A stretch of DNA of 64,000 bases from contig CAJNDS010000329.1 in NCBI GenBank assembly GCA_905221605.1, positions 1 through 64,000 on the forward strand. Direction: 5' to 3'. The DNA is from Symbiodinium natans. Taxonomy: Eukaryota > Sar > Dinophyceae > Suessiales > Symbiodiniaceae. The translations under genes were made by a program, and so were the position numbers. This document shows, piece after piece, positions 24,466 through 36,020 of this stretch. The first letter of the stretch is position 1; each line of letters starts with the position of its first letter. The notes beneath the pieces were generated by a model. The model had not been told where the DNA came from and ran no database searches. It saw nothing but the letters and a program-made list of their open reading frames with translations.

Positions 24466-27400
24466 TCAAAAGCGCTGGCCTACTCCGTCTTTTGGCAGTG
24501 TCCTTACTCTAACTTACCACTCAACAGAGCTTCCTCATGCAAGCAGCCACAGGCTGCTCTGCGCGGGCGGCTTCAACGGCTACATCTTCTGGTCGCGGGG
24601 TGCAGAAGCAGCCTTCGACTGGGGCACGCTACTGATACGCACACACATGCCATGAACACTGTTCGACCTGATGTCGTACAATCTCATCAAGACAAAGCTC
24701 CTTCAGGCACCGGGTACATGCTGGCGGAGGCCTCAAAACGCTGTCAGAGCATGTTTGGCCTTAACCTTCTGATTGGTGTGTCGTCGGGCGAATTCCTGAG
24801 AAGCAATGTGCAAAGCAATGTGCAAAGCAATGTGCAAAGCAAAGTGCAAAGCAATGCCCCGGTTTTGCAGAAGCAAAGAGCCAAGGAGTGGATGCTCTCG
24901 GTGGACAACTTGTTTGTTTTCAGGAGAAGTGCGATTGGTTGCTGTGCTCTTTCAGCATTCTGTCTCGGGATGACTTCTCAGGAGTATCTTCGTCATCTTC
25001 CACACTCCGAACAGCCACAAGTGCTTTGGCTCAGGTTGATCATCGCTTCACACATCTAGAGGCTGTTGCCGGGCTCCCATCCAACATTCGAGCTCAGGCA
25101 CAAGCCCTTGTTCTGGGGCATCTGTGGTTGGGCTCTGAGAAGCAGAATGAATCGGTCCTCATGCAGATATGTGCCAAGCAGAATTGCAGGTATCAGATGT
25201 GATGTACAAGAGATCCTTTGTCAAGTTGATCTTTTGTCAAGTTGGGGTTCCCCGCTCTCAAGTTGCTCAAAAGGGCCATTGGGCCTGGAAGCTCCGTTCA
25301 AGTGTATGTGACCGCTGGTTGGTGTCTCATACCACTTCCTCGGGTATGTCCGGACGCATTTGGATCACACACACCGGCGCACAGTTCCATTGTCTCAGCT
25401 AGGTTAGTTTGCAGAGCACGTCTTTCTTGAAGCATGTCACATGACGTTCGGGTTAAGGGCATTGGCAGTGCTTTCGTCGCTTTCTGAATTCTTCAGAGTT
25501 GCAGCACTTGCTGCGGAGCTCTTTGCTATGCCTGGTGCATATTCTGGTCAATCCCATGCGTAGCTTACGCGAAGTGCACTTCGATAAGCAACTTGGGACC
25601 ATGCAGCATCGAATTCCAGCCTTGTGGCTGCCTTCGTTCTTAAGGTGCCATTGTGTTCCGCATGATCTTCTTCGTAGTGGGCGAGGTCATGGCCGGGAAC
25701 CCTACATGAAACCCTACATGGGCATCACGCATCCATGTGCTGCCCACCTCAGACTGACTGTTAAAAAGCACCCGGATTTTGTAGGATTCGGTCAAGACCG
25801 CAGGCCTTAGTAATTAGACGCTGGCCGAATAGTTCAGCTGATCTGTTTGTTTCCTTTTGTGGCACGTTGTCTGAGATGCACGCGTTCTGGGTTACCCACT
25901 TCTTCTTGGGCTTCTTTCTGATGTACACGGGCTACAAGGCGGGCTTCGATCATGTGCCTGCAGGCTCCAGCGTCATACCATGTGAGTCAGAAAGATGTGG
26001 TGCATGCTCTCCTGGCGGCCGCTTCATGATCCCCTTTCAAGATTCACAAGCTCTTGAAAGTTCAAGGGCATGAGCATCATACTCTCCTGAGCAGATCCTT
26101 GGCGTTGAAGAGGACGATGAGGATACTGACTGATGGTTGCTGACGCATTGGGCATGGCGATTGTTGAGTGTCTGTGCGCATACGAATGCCGCAAGGATGT
26201 TCCCAACCAGAATCCTGTCTTCTTGTGGATCATCAAGACTTCCTGGCATGTCATTGGCCACGAGCTGTTGATGGGGAGCGGAGGGTGCCTTGCAAAGATG
26301 GACGGAAAGATTTGATGTTGCTGGGGGCTGCCAGAAAACTCAAGCTCATTGACGCTTACTCACCTGAGTCCGGATCCTTGCAAGACTTGCATGAGGAGCG
26401 CGGGCAGGGCGGGCATGCTTTTCGTTGGAGAAGTGATTGAGGCCTCGCTTCATCGTAAAAGCGGCGATCGACGCCAAGACGGAGGAGTGAGGGGTCAGTG
26501 AATTTGCCCCGAATGCTATTCAGGGCGGCTGCGAGTCCAGTGTTCGTGCATGTTTTCGTGCCCTGTGGTGGCGGTCGTGACTTGGGACATCTTGACATCT
26601 CCAACTCACTACTAGACGATCGTGCCCAATCATCGGCGGGTGTCCTTCATTTGTCTGCAAGCTGTAAGCTGTTAGAGTATCCGTTGCATGTAACATCATG
26701 TAACGTCATTTCAGTGGAGGAGCTGTGGGCTCTTAAGTCTTTGGTTCCAGCATGGTGCGAGTGGTACAGATGTGCCGCTTTTCTTGGGATGTTCGGCAGT
26801 TCCTCAGTTCCTCGCTGACGGAGAACGGTTTGTGCCTGACAGTGTCTGATCGGGGCTGCGATTCTGGATTCCGAGCCATTCTCGTTTTGGAGCGGTGATT
26901 TTTTGATGTAAGCTCCGTTGGCTAGGAGCCCGTCCTGCCCGACTGGACCCCGCAGATGCATGGGCCTCAGGTCGTCCTTTCCGTGGCCAGAGGTCCCCAA
27001 GTAAGAGCTGAAGAAGAGCCTCAGCTTGCTCAATTTGCTTAGGTTACCCAAGGACCACGATCCCAAGGCCTGTACGTCCAGCGATGAAGCAGACGATGCC
27101 TTCGAGGTAGGTTCAGCCTGTGAAGGCGTCTGATCCCACAGAGGGGCGCGAGTTGGTCTTCAGGACTGAAGATGATTGGCTCTGTCGGTTAACACAGATG
27201 ACAGGAACAAGTTGCATGGCTGGGAGTGGGCATTTGGGATTGCAGCACTTGCCGCCTTGACTCTACGACAGGTGGTAGCAGAACACAAACATTCTATAAT
27301 ATTCTTAAGCTTGCGGGGCCTGCTGTCGAGGACATACGCCACACGCTTGATGCTGGTGGTGCTCTGCCTCGAGGTGGCTGCTGAGCTTCCGAGATTGGAA

Positions 27401-28570
27401 TGTTAGGATGTTGCAATAGTTTTCATGGTTAGGGTGTTTGCTCGGCATCCAGGTTTGTGCCACCTACAGCAACTCAGAGTAGTCTCCATCTAGCTTTCCA
27501 AGCGCAGCATTGCACACGCTGTCTTCAGTTGACGGACGTAGTCTTCGCGGTCCGGAACTCAGAACTCAAAACAGAGCGCACACCCACGTCACACCACATC
27601 ACACAGTGTCAGAAGGTGGACTCCATTTCGGCCATTGTCGCGCAAATCCCGGACCTCTTCCTGGTGCCCAGCCTCAGCTGTGCTAACCTGCGAAGCCTGC
27701 GAAACAGAAGCGCGATTTCTCGAGACAATCTGAGGCCTACAGCGCCTGTGTCTTTGCAATGCTAGGCGTGCCGCCCCTTTTAGCCACCATTTGATTGACC
27801 TTATCCTTTGGATGCCTTCAGTTGCTCTGCAGTCCAAACAAAACATACCCTAAACCCAAGTCAATTTGCGTTTTGTCGGGCCCTTCCATCGCTTCAGTCA
27901 AGTGCTTTCGGAGACGCATTGTTGGGGAGGCCTGCGAGCAACCTTCTTTGCTGTGGATGAGCTGGTGAAGCTCTTCACGCTCCTGCCTGCAACCTTAAAT
28001 AGAAGCAAAGGTTTATGGCCATGTATATGGCGGCGGTTGCATGTTGCATGTCGAGCCGAAACTGCCGAACCTGGCAACTGTGCCCCTGCGGCTTGAGGCC
28101 CTATGCTGTGTCCGTCATCTTAGTCTTCATCGGGGCCAAGTTGGTACTAAGCTTACTCTTCCCTCAGGATGAGCCATTAGGAGAACGTTGCGAATCTCCC
28201 TGCTCTTCATAAGCGGCAGGTCTCGTCTATGTTATCTCGCAAGGTACTGCGGGGCGTGATCCACATCCCTGCACAGGCAAGCAGCTCATGCTTGGAACAT
28301 TTGGAACCAGCTTGGAGTTTCCTTTTTGAGCTGTTCCAGGTCGTGTGCATCACTCTGTTTGCAGTGCTGGCCATCAGTCTGCTCCTGAGATGCCGAGCTG
28401 CGCGCGCTGTTGCGCAAGGTCCTTCATTCATTGCCACCCCTCTGCTTGAATACTTTGGTCATGACAGCTTTTTTGTCCTTTCAGGTATCGTTGCCTCAGT
28501 CATCTATGAGCGTTTCCGCCCGAAGGAGTGGTGTGCCCACATCGTGTCTCTGCAGTGCTGCTGGTACTGA
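24466..28570 (+). CDS. TerC family integral membrane protein, at least 18 exons
   Basis: The protein appears only after joining small exons in frame: to 24497, 24553-24623, 24707-24726, 24886-24923, 24982-25020, 25098-25126, 25645-25691, 25876-25942, 26111-26127, 26196-26308, 27331-27373, 27529-27549, 27616-27663, 27735-27765, 27930-27984, 28098-28167, 28244-28276, 28340 onward. Landmarks in order are KALAYSVFW, GGFNGYIFWSRGAEAAFDW, GTGYMLAEWMLSVDNLFVF, HKPLFWGICGAIVFRMIFF, MHAFWVTHFFLGFFLMYTGY, DVPNQNPVFLW, MDGKTYATRLMLVVLCLE, LTDVVFAVDSISAIVAQI, FAMLGLRATFFAVDELVKLF and VILVFIGAKLVLS. These are the order and motifs of PF03741, including SVDN and FAVDS with its conserved acidic residues. TerC proteins are multi-pass membrane proteins tied to metal (tellurium, manganese) handling and, in plants, to thylakoid assembly; plastid location is inferred. 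The N-terminus is not found. The tail after 28340 (VVCITLFAVLAISLLL) may stop at TGA 28568-28570 or splice on. Confidence 0.85.
24803..24855. repeat. 13-bp tandem repeat in a TerC intron
   Basis: About four copies of GCAATGTGCAAAG lie inside the intron 24727-24885, between the exons for GYMLAE and WMLSVDN. Confidence 0.85.
26111..26127 (+). other. 17-bp TerC microexon
   Basis: AG before it (GTTGAAG) and a GA donor after it (GACTGA) bracket 17 bases that turn ...YKA into ...YKAEDDEDT and keep frame with DVPNQNP in the next exon. This acidic loop before xPNQNP matches the expected acidic linker of TerC proteins. The alternative donor at 26122 would give a shorter exon. Confidence 0.65.
26309..27330. 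other. Long (1,022-bp) TerC intron
   Basis: It runs from a GA donor (after MDGK) to TGTCGAG|G (before TYATRLML) and joins in perfect phase. It is far longer than most other introns of this gene (55-190 bases). Minus-strand frames within it (26356-26604 and 26647-27066) have protein-like composition but no known domain; a nested gene is possible but unproven. Confidence 0.6.
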
Positions 28571-29950
28571 CTTCTCGCCCACTGCCAGGAAGATGATGAC
28601 AAGGTCCCGGGCCATACGTGTAAATATGTGCAAATACGTGCTGCTGTCTCGAGCGAATCGGGCATGGGATCATCCGCATTAGCACGCAACGGTGCACTTG
28701 TATGTCGATGATGACGTCACGTAAGCCCCTTACTCACAGTGAGAGTTGCAGGGCGTTGCTTCAAACGCGATGACATTTTTCGAACAGTGACAGTTTCGAG
28801 CACAGCAAGCGCGTCCAATTGCGAGCAGTCTCCAAAAAAAAACCTCATGGTTCGCAGCGGGCTCTCCGGCCTCGTGGCCACATCGACCTAGCCTTTGACG
28901 TTGGAACAGGTTGACACTGTTTGGAGAATAGCATTCTGAACAGTTGCGAGAATGTCGCATGTTGGTTGCCTGGGTCTCCCATGGCCAGGTGAAGGAATAT
29001 GTGTCCCCGTTGGCGGCGGCCGGCGGTCGCGAATGCTTTTTTCCTCAGGAGGCACAGTCTGTTGTCGCATTATGACGTGACAAGCAAGAAGCCACAGTCA
29101 ATCAATACAAGTTTACGATGGTGTGCATGTAGTTGGTGATCTGTGATATCCCTGCATTGACATCGGAGTGTTCAGTGCTTCAGTGCATCGAAACCTTGGG
29201 CTGAATCCCTATTCAGCTCTCATTAGATCTTTGCTCCCTCAGACGTTGAGGCAGCCGCCTCCTGAGCGCTCTGCACCCCGCGACAGCCGAGCGAAGTCAC
29301 AAATTGAGCTCGAGACGTCTGCCTAAGCGTTTGAATGCCCACCTCAACAAAACGATGTCTTATGTGGTCGAAGTTGAACCCTGGATTGAGATGGACGAAG
29401 TTTTTCATGCTAGTATCCTGTGTGTTGCAGATGTGCGCAACAAGAGTCTGGAATCCAACCAGTACGCCTCCAACCACAAGAGCCTGATTTGTCTTGAGGG
29501 GCAGTCTTGAAGTGGTTGACGGTGCTCTGGCCAAAGGGCAGCAGAAGTACACATGTGCGGATTCTGTGCTCGCGCTTTCGGGTTTGGCCCTAGCCTAGCC
29601 CATCCAAATTGCGCAATTGCGCGAACTTTTAGCACGGCAGCAAGATGATGGAGCCGAAGCAGCAGATGCTGACGCAGGCGCGATCACAGCGCGTGGTGCC
29701 CAGTGTCCTGGAAAGCAGCTTCATTGTGAAATTATGCGTGCCATCTCTAATGTCAGCATTTGACAGCTTCAGCAGGCGTTAGGCATTAGCGGCGACCATA
29801 CGTCCCGGGCGCTGGTGAACGGATGTTGTGGTTGTCAGCAGCTCACTCTTTTTGACTTCTGGGGCACCTGGTCATACGGCAGAATGCAGAAGCGTGCGTG
29901 GTGTAGTCACTGTAGGCAAGGCGGCAGTGAGCCGGCGTTTGGGCAGCCAA
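28571..29950. other. Spacer between TerC and the PPR gene
   Basis: No domain is recognised. Around 29340-29510 both strands are open (plus: SYVVEVEPWIEMDEVFHASI; minus: FVHLNPGFNFDHIRHRFVEV), so coding strand cannot be chosen. The 3' end of TerC and the 5' end of the PPR gene may extend into this stretch. Confidence 0.35.
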
Positions 29951-32900
29951 GGCATCATCACGTGCAATGTCATCCTTGGTAAACTGAGATGGAAAGAAGC
30001 TCTATCTTTGCTCCAGCAGGTCGGAGCTGATCTTTTGCGCCCCACCGTGGTGACATTCGGCATCCCAGAACAAGGGCATTCGTCAAAGTTTGCTCTTGCG
30101 AAACCTTGTCATGCTTAATTCAGCAAAGTACAGACGATTCGTCTCTGAGCAAGTGCTTATGGCCTAGGCACTGCTGCGGCTGCATGTGAGAGGGGGCAAC
30201 GCTGGCACTGGGCTTTGACCTTGTTCAAAGCCGTGGATGGGGCCGGCTTGCAGCCAGACGCACTGACACACGGCGGAGCGATCGCGGCGTACAGGACGCT
30301 GTCTTCTTGGAACCAGGCAGTGTCGATGCTCTGCCGCATGGACTTGGACCGCGTGCAGCAGAACAAATTCACGTACGCCGGCATTCTCGGAGCGATCGAG
30401 AGATCTGGGTCATGGGCGAGCGCCATCTCCCTTTTCTCAAGGGCATGCTTGGAAGGTCATCAGCCGGATGAAGTCATATATGGGACGGTCCTCAGCTGCT
30501 GTCGAAAAGCAGGGAGGTGGCAAGAAGCACTCCACCTGCTCAATGCAGGTGTTGAGCAGCGATCCGTGCCTGGGGTGATTTGCTACAACCTTGTGATTGG
30601 ATGCTGTGCTGATCTGAAGCAATGGCAGCCTGCCCTGTCGATTCTGAACAGCATGCGAACGAACCCCGGCTTGGCAACTCAAACAACCTGAGTGCACTGG
30701 CAGATAAAACAGCACATGTTTGCGCTTTGCTAGGAATGGTGTAGAGCCCACAGCAATCTCCTACACGGCCGCCATCGGCGCCTGTGGAAGGGAGTGGGAA
30801 CAGGCCTGTGGAGCCCTCATGGACATTTCACGTACTCGCCATCTCCAGAAGACCAGACATCAGACATCGGAAGACAGACACAGACTCTAAATCATACCTG
30901 GAAGGCTTTGGCTTGCATGGCGAGCGCCCTTGGAAGTCTTCAGCCGGATGTGATTCTGCCACTTGGAGTCTGACAGAAGAGCGCAGCTTTCACAGCTCTC
31001 GCGGCTTTCACAGCTTTCGCAGATTTCACGGGCACAAAAAAACACGGAAAAAAACGGAGCCAAGGTACAAGGCTCTGCTCCAGGCATGCAAGGGGGCTGA
31101 AGCGGCTGAAGGTCAGCTGCAGCTGTGGAAGGAGCTGCGGAAGGAGGCCGCGACTCAGGGCCTCAGTCTGGATGCGGTGGATGCGGTGGATGAGGTGAAT
31201 GCCCTTAAGGGTTCGCCAGATTCTCTGAGAATGAACCTTTTTCAAACGCAACTCGGCAGGTTGAAAACTACTCACTACTGTTCTTCCGACGACCTTGTGC
31301 AGCCCAAACAGTTGCACTGCTTACGAGTAGAGGATCAAGGAGAGGTCACTAGGCCAGGCCTCAGAGCGCCGCGGTGGAGCCTTGTTGGCTGATGTTGGCC
31401 TGCTGCTTTGGGAATACCGGGTGTGGGAGAGTGGTGGTGAGGCTTCGAGTTCGCTTATCTCAGCTTTTGATGCCCGATGTAGTCTGTGGTGTGCAGAGCA
31501 TGCAAACGCAGAAGCCTTGAAAGGCCCTAAGCGTCTTGGTGAGAAGCTAAGGCAGCGTCTGGATGATGTGGCCGGCTGCACCGCTGCCATGCGCTGTTGC
31601 GACAACGGGGCATGGGAGCAGGCCCACCACGGTACTGCTGTTTTTGATTTAGGCTTCCGGTGGCTCTTGACATCTCTTGACCAGAAAGAGAAAAAAGAAA
31701 GATGAATTTGCTCAGTTGTGAGGCGCTGGCCCTCTTCTCGGCCGCGGCGACGAAGAAACTCGAGCTGGATCACGTCATCTATGCCACCATGCTTCAAGCC
31801 TGCCAACAAGGCTTGGGAGCATGATGCACTCCAAACGAGGGCCACAGTCACCCTGTTAACATGCTGGCACAACTTAGGACACAAGTCAGCTACAAGAAGT
31901 TGCAAGTGATTGCCTGTGATAGCAGGAGCCGCCTGGATCGCCGGAGTCAGCTTGCTGGCGGAGATGAAGGTCAACACCATGCAACCAGACGCTGGTCTTT
32001 TTTATGGTTCGCCTTGATTTGGCATTCCCTGGTTGGGTGCAAAATGTGGAGTTAGCTCTAGCTCGAAGATTGTGGTCTGTCCCAAGGCCTGCGTTGCACA
32101 TTGTACGCAGCACAGGTCATATTGTAGAGCATGTTTGGAAGGTGGAAATGGTACGAGGATTCATGTCTCTTTGAGGAAATATCTTGTATGACAGTTTTGC
32201 GGCAGCTCGTGCGTGGCGACTCTGTGTATCACTCATTGCAAACATTCCAGTTTGAGGCGTTTACTGAGGCAAACACCACTCACAGGTTCGCGGTTGAAAG
32301 GTGCTTTGTAGTAGGGCGCCTGTCGTGCTTCACTTGTCTCACTTGCTGTGCTCAGACTTGAAATCAAGCAAGAGCCGAACCTGTTTCCTCTGCTCCCCTG
32401 CCTCGATGTAGCATTTTTGCAAATCAACGCTTGACATGCGTTAAGTCCATTTGCATTTCATTCCCTACAATATTTACAACTCTCACCAGCAAGATCATCG
32501 CTCATTCCCTGACTCTGGCACCGCATCGATGGCTCAGGACCTGGGGATGCATCTTTCGGCTTTCTATGCCTGCGCTGCTTGCCGAGAAGCTCAGGCCACC
32601 TTCTCTTTGCTGCTTGGCCCATCCTCTTCGGCTTCGGAGGCATTTTCTTAAGGCTTTGTGAAGGGCCCACCCCCCCCCCCCCCCCCTTGTCTCTGCAGCA
32701 GGCGCACCAACATCCGTTGAACAGCCGAAAGGACGGTAGTTGTTTGTTTGCCCCTCCTCCCCCTCCCCCCCTCCCCCCCTCCCCCCTCCCCCCCTCCCCC
32801 CCTCCCCCCCTCCCCCCCTCCCCCTCCTCCCCCCCTCCCCCCTCCCCCCCTCCGCCTTTCACAGCATCCCGTAGCTGTCAAAGCAAGCACTCAGGCTGAG

Positions 32901-34844
32901 GAAGATGCAGGACGGAGGCCGGCAATGGTTGCAGCAGCGCGAGCTTGCCGCGAACAAGTGTGACAGCATTTCGTGGATTCGTGTGAGGCTTCTGCCCACC
33001 CGCCGCAGTCTACGAGGCAGGCATCTCGGCCATGAGTTGGGCAGACTCCCTCCAGCTGCCTGGCGCGCAGTGGCTGCGGAAGCGCTTTTCAGGTTGTGAG
33101 GCTGGTGGGGCTCAGGCTTCGCTCCCAAGTCTGCGAGCCGTTGCCATGTGCAAAGTCATTGTACCGAAGCGTCACATAGGTGGCCATGGGTTTGACTGCG
33201 CACGAAAGAGAGCCATCTTTTCGGAACATGGTATGCAGGCGTACCACTGCGACTTTTCATTTGGGCTCTGTAAAGAGGGCGTGCCGCATGGGGGCTACTT
33301 CGTTTTCTACTTCGACCAGCACGCAATTTGTATTGGTTTGTGACTTGCGGGTTTAGTAGTGTACAGAGTTGAACAAGGTTTGGGTGCCAGCATTAAAACG
33401 AAACTTTGTGACCAATTTTTTCAAGCCTAGAATTTTTCTGGTGGTCGGATCAGGACGGATCAGGGGTGCAGGGTCAAGCCGTAAAGGAGCGCTTCCAGAT
33501 GTTTCCGTTAAGGGCATGTTGATCATGGACGATGCTGCTTCGTAGGGTGCAGCTGTGGGGGGCCTTTGTGTAGGTGTGGTTTGTTGATTGCTCATCCGAG
33601 GCTCCTTACTGAGTGCCTGCAAAAGTCTGTGCCGCTGAAACGAGAAGTCTGCGAGGGCACGATGGAGTCCCTTGCGACACTCGGCGTGAGATGGATGGTC
33701 ATTGAGGTGTGGATGATCGTTTTCGGATGACTGTCCGCGTCTGCATCGCCAGCTGCAACACGAAGCGACACCCTACCCTCCAACACGTGCATGCACGTGC
33801 CATATCGTGCCATGTATGCTGAAGGCGGGGAGCGCGATGGGAATTAGCTTTACAGCTGCTGGCAACGATCGATGGTCTGGACTTGAGTGAGCGGTCTTGG
33901 ACCCAGCGGAGCCAACGCTTGTACGCTGCCGCCATGTCAGCATGCCGGAAATGCCGCAAATGGAGACAAGTTCTAGGCAGGGCAAGCAGAAGCGGCTTGC
34001 ATTGCATGGGCAACCACAGCTTGACTTGTCTGGTCTTGCCTGTCAGGTCTACTGAAGCATGCAAGAGACAGGCAAGTAACGATTGATATTCATCTGCGCC
34101 TCGTCCATCTGATTCAGTTGCGCCGTCAACCGAGAGGGGCCGTGAAACCATGCGAAACCGACAAGGGAACTTAGAGGGGGCGCATCACCTGACAAAATCA
34201 GATGGAAGTAGTTCATTTGCAGCCACCGAGGTACAACGATGCCTTGGGTGCGTGCTCCCGACGTCAGGCCCTGCGAAAAAATGGAAACCATGCAAGTCAA
34301 GACGCACGTTCAAAAGTTTAGGCCCTGCGTGTCAGTGCAGGTTTGGACTCAAGCTTTGGAGGTATCGGCCCAGATCGTGGCAAACCTGGCGCCGGACGCC
34401 AGAACCTACGCACTGTTGATCAACGCCTGCAGAAAGAGAGCCAAGCATCTGATACCAAGCCTGGTGGTGGAGGCTGAATCGAAAGTTACACTCAGTGAGA
34501 GCGCATATCGTGAAGCCATTCGGACGCAGCAACTGGCCTCGCAGTGGCAGCAAGTGATGCAACTGTTTTTCCGAATGGAAGCCGCGCAGCTGTGTCCAGA
34601 TGCGCGCCTGTATCAGATGGTGTTGCGGTCAATTGGGAAGAAACGCGCCGCGGGTGCATGGGAGTATGGCGTCGCCTTGCTTGCGCGTGCGGAGCAACAA
34701 GGCTTGGTTCTGGATGAGGCCACTCGGAACCGCGTAGTTGGCACAGTTCCAGCTCATGCGCGTGAGAAGGCCCAAGACTGGCTACATCCGAGCCGGAATG
34801 TGATTTCGAATCTTGGCTGTAGCATCTGTCGAAAATTACCCTGA
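29951..34844 (+). CDS. PPR protein, intron-rich (PPR-A)
   Basis: In-frame exons rebuild PPR repeats. 29951-30059 (IITCNVILGKLRWKEALSLL) joins by a GC-AG intron to 30168-30660 (GTAAAACERGQRWHWALTLF and three more repeats, e.g. WQEALHLL, WQPALSIL). A GA-AG intron of 73 bases leads to 30734 (NGVEPTAISYTAAIGACG). About 30905-30951 (LQPDV) joins by a GA donor to 31065 (YKALLQACKGAEAAEGQLQL). An exon ending 31621 (TAAMRCCDNGAWEQ) joins by GC-AG to 31723 (ALALFSAAATKKLELDHVIY). Later PPR-like exons lie near 32995-33055 (VYEAGISAM), 33915-33980 (LYAAAMSACRKCRKWRQVL) and 34350-34844 (PDARTYALLINACRKRAK), ending at a stop at 34842-34844. PPR proteins bind RNA in plastids and mitochondria. Some exons are missing and the region could hold two genes; the start is unknown. 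Confidence 0.75.
32670..32686. repeat. C-run (17 C)
   Basis: A homopolymer within a PPR-A intron region. Confidence 0.9.
32751..32853. repeat. (CCCCCCT)n tract
   Basis: About 100 bases of C6T and CCCCTCCT units. The Pro/Gly-rich frames here on both strands are not genes. The reverse strand is quadruplex-prone. Confidence 0.95.
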
Positions 34845-35261
34845 GCCGAACCAACAAGTCCTACCACCTCCTACCATGAGGGAGGGGCCACAAAGTTAAG
34901 AGCATTAGTCAGAGTGCTTTTTGCAAGTGTCGGCTTGAGCCGCTGCATACGCGATCATTCATTGCCAGCAACCGCGCTTTCTCATGCGAGCCACGATTTT
35001 TCCTTGGAGTGGTTTACTCAGAAACTGAACCATAGAAAAACATAGAAACATTCTGAAACATGGTCGTATACAACTAGACATGATGACATTCCTGCACGTT
35101 CTGTGTAGCACCAGGACAAGAGCGACGGAGACCTGGGAGGAAGCATTGGACATGCTAGTGGAGACGCTCGCCGCGCCCGAAAGTGGAAGCAATGTGCCGC
35201 GCTGAGCATCCCAGTCCCTCACAAACAGAAAGCAACAGAAAGAGCAGAGCGTTCTGAGGGT
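34845..35261. other. Spacer, nothing recognised
   Basis: The DNA after the PPR-A stop shows short reading frames only and no repeat or domain that I can name. Confidence 0.4.
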
Positions 35262-35345
35262 TGTGTAGGGCACACTTGTGTGCGTTAGGACAAGCAGAGC
35301 GGCGACGCAGTGTTCGCCGCTCAAGCCGCCTGTTTTCAACTGCTT
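35262..35345 (+). repeat. Module repeat A, copy 1
   Basis: It contains CACACTTGTGTGCG, AAGCAGAGCGGCGAC, GCAGTGTTCGCCGC and GCCGCCT in order. The same order recurs at 36019-36104. Confidence 0.8.
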
Positions 35346-35369
35346 TCTTGGACATCCTCGATCGGCGCC

Positions 35370-35987
35370 ATGGCTTCGTCCTCGTCGATGTCTGCCGGCG
35401 CTGCCGTGCTCTCCACGGCGGGGCTCGCCGCCATCATCAACGCGGCGATGTCCGACCCCGTCGCGGCGATGGACATCATGGCGGCGCTCCCGATGTTGAC
35501 GAGGGAGCGCATAGTGGCGGCCCACGCCGCTGTCCTCGTCCATCGCTGCAATATCTCCCCCGGCGCACCGCCGACGACGCCACTCGCGGGTGGCTTAGGG
35601 GAGGTCCTCTTGCAAACCAGCGGCGCGGCTGTGGCGGCGGCGGCCGCCCTCGGCGACCTGGCGACCCACACCGACCCCGTCGTCCAGGACACGATCGTCG
35701 ACGCCGCCCAGACGCGGTCGTCCGACGTCGAGATCACTGGCGCTGCTTCCCCCCTGACGACGTCGACGTCGGATCAAGACCCCGCCAACCCTGGATCGGC
35801 AAGCGGCGGGCAGGGCGACGGCGTCGACCGAGTCGATGACGTCGACGTCAGACGGGGGCGTTCGGTCATCGTCGATACCGACGAAGAGACCGAGCCGGGT
35901 CTGGAGCCCACGCCGTCACTGGTCGACCAGCCCACACGGTTGCGCTTTCTCGAAAAGCGGCGCGTGCTGCGCAGTGCGCAACCGTAG
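35370..35987 (+). CDS. GC-rich Ala/Asp-rich open frame, unidentified
   Basis: The frame is open from 35310; the ATG at 35370 in GCCATGGCT is the best start (MASSSSMSAGAAVLSTAGLA). The 205-residue product has an Ala-rich, helix-prone first half (residues about 1-110, e.g. TRERIVAAHAAVLVHRC) and a Ser/Asp/Glu-rich acidic second half (SVIVDTDEETEPGLEPTPSL), ending LEKRRVLRSAQP. I recognise no family. Base use is much more GC- and CpG-rich than its neighbours, with repeated GACGTCGAC palindromes. It resembles the retroelement-derived DNA at 62.6-63.8 kb in flavour, so an element-encoded first protein is one guess. It is flanked by the A and B repeats listed here, so it may move or duplicate as a unit. 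Confidence 0.45.
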   Translation: MASSSSMSAGAAVLSTAGLAAIINAAMSDPVAAMDIMAALPMLTRERIVAAHAAVLVHRCNISPGAPPTTPLAGGLGEVLLQTSGAAVAAAAALGDLATHTDPVVQDTIVDAAQTRSSDVEITGAASPLTTSTSDQDPANPGSASGGQGDGVDRVDDVDVRRGRSVIVDTDEETEPGLEPTPSLVDQPTRLRFLEKRRVLRSAQP

Positions 35988-36020
35988 CCCTTCTCATTAC
36001 TAGGTTGTGCGGCGCTTGTC
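35939..36020 (+). repeat. Module repeat B, copy 1
   Basis: It begins at the last codons of the GC-rich frame (TTGCGCTTTCTCG) and runs through CGTAGCCCTTCTCATTA to TAGGTTGTGCGGCGCTTGTC. The same order is at 36217-36291. Confidence 0.85.

Noticed and set aside
25025-25036. TTTGGCTCAGG, close to the 3' end of the dinoflagellate spliced leader
   Set aside because: It has a mismatch and lies inside a TerC intron; a short match like this is expected by chance.
26037-26261. Minus-strand frame with protein-like composition
   Set aside because: It overlaps the well-supported TerC exon 26196-26308 on the other strand, so it is a shadow.
32458-32963. Gly-rich and Pro-rich frames
   Set aside because: They come from the C-run and CCCCCCT tract.
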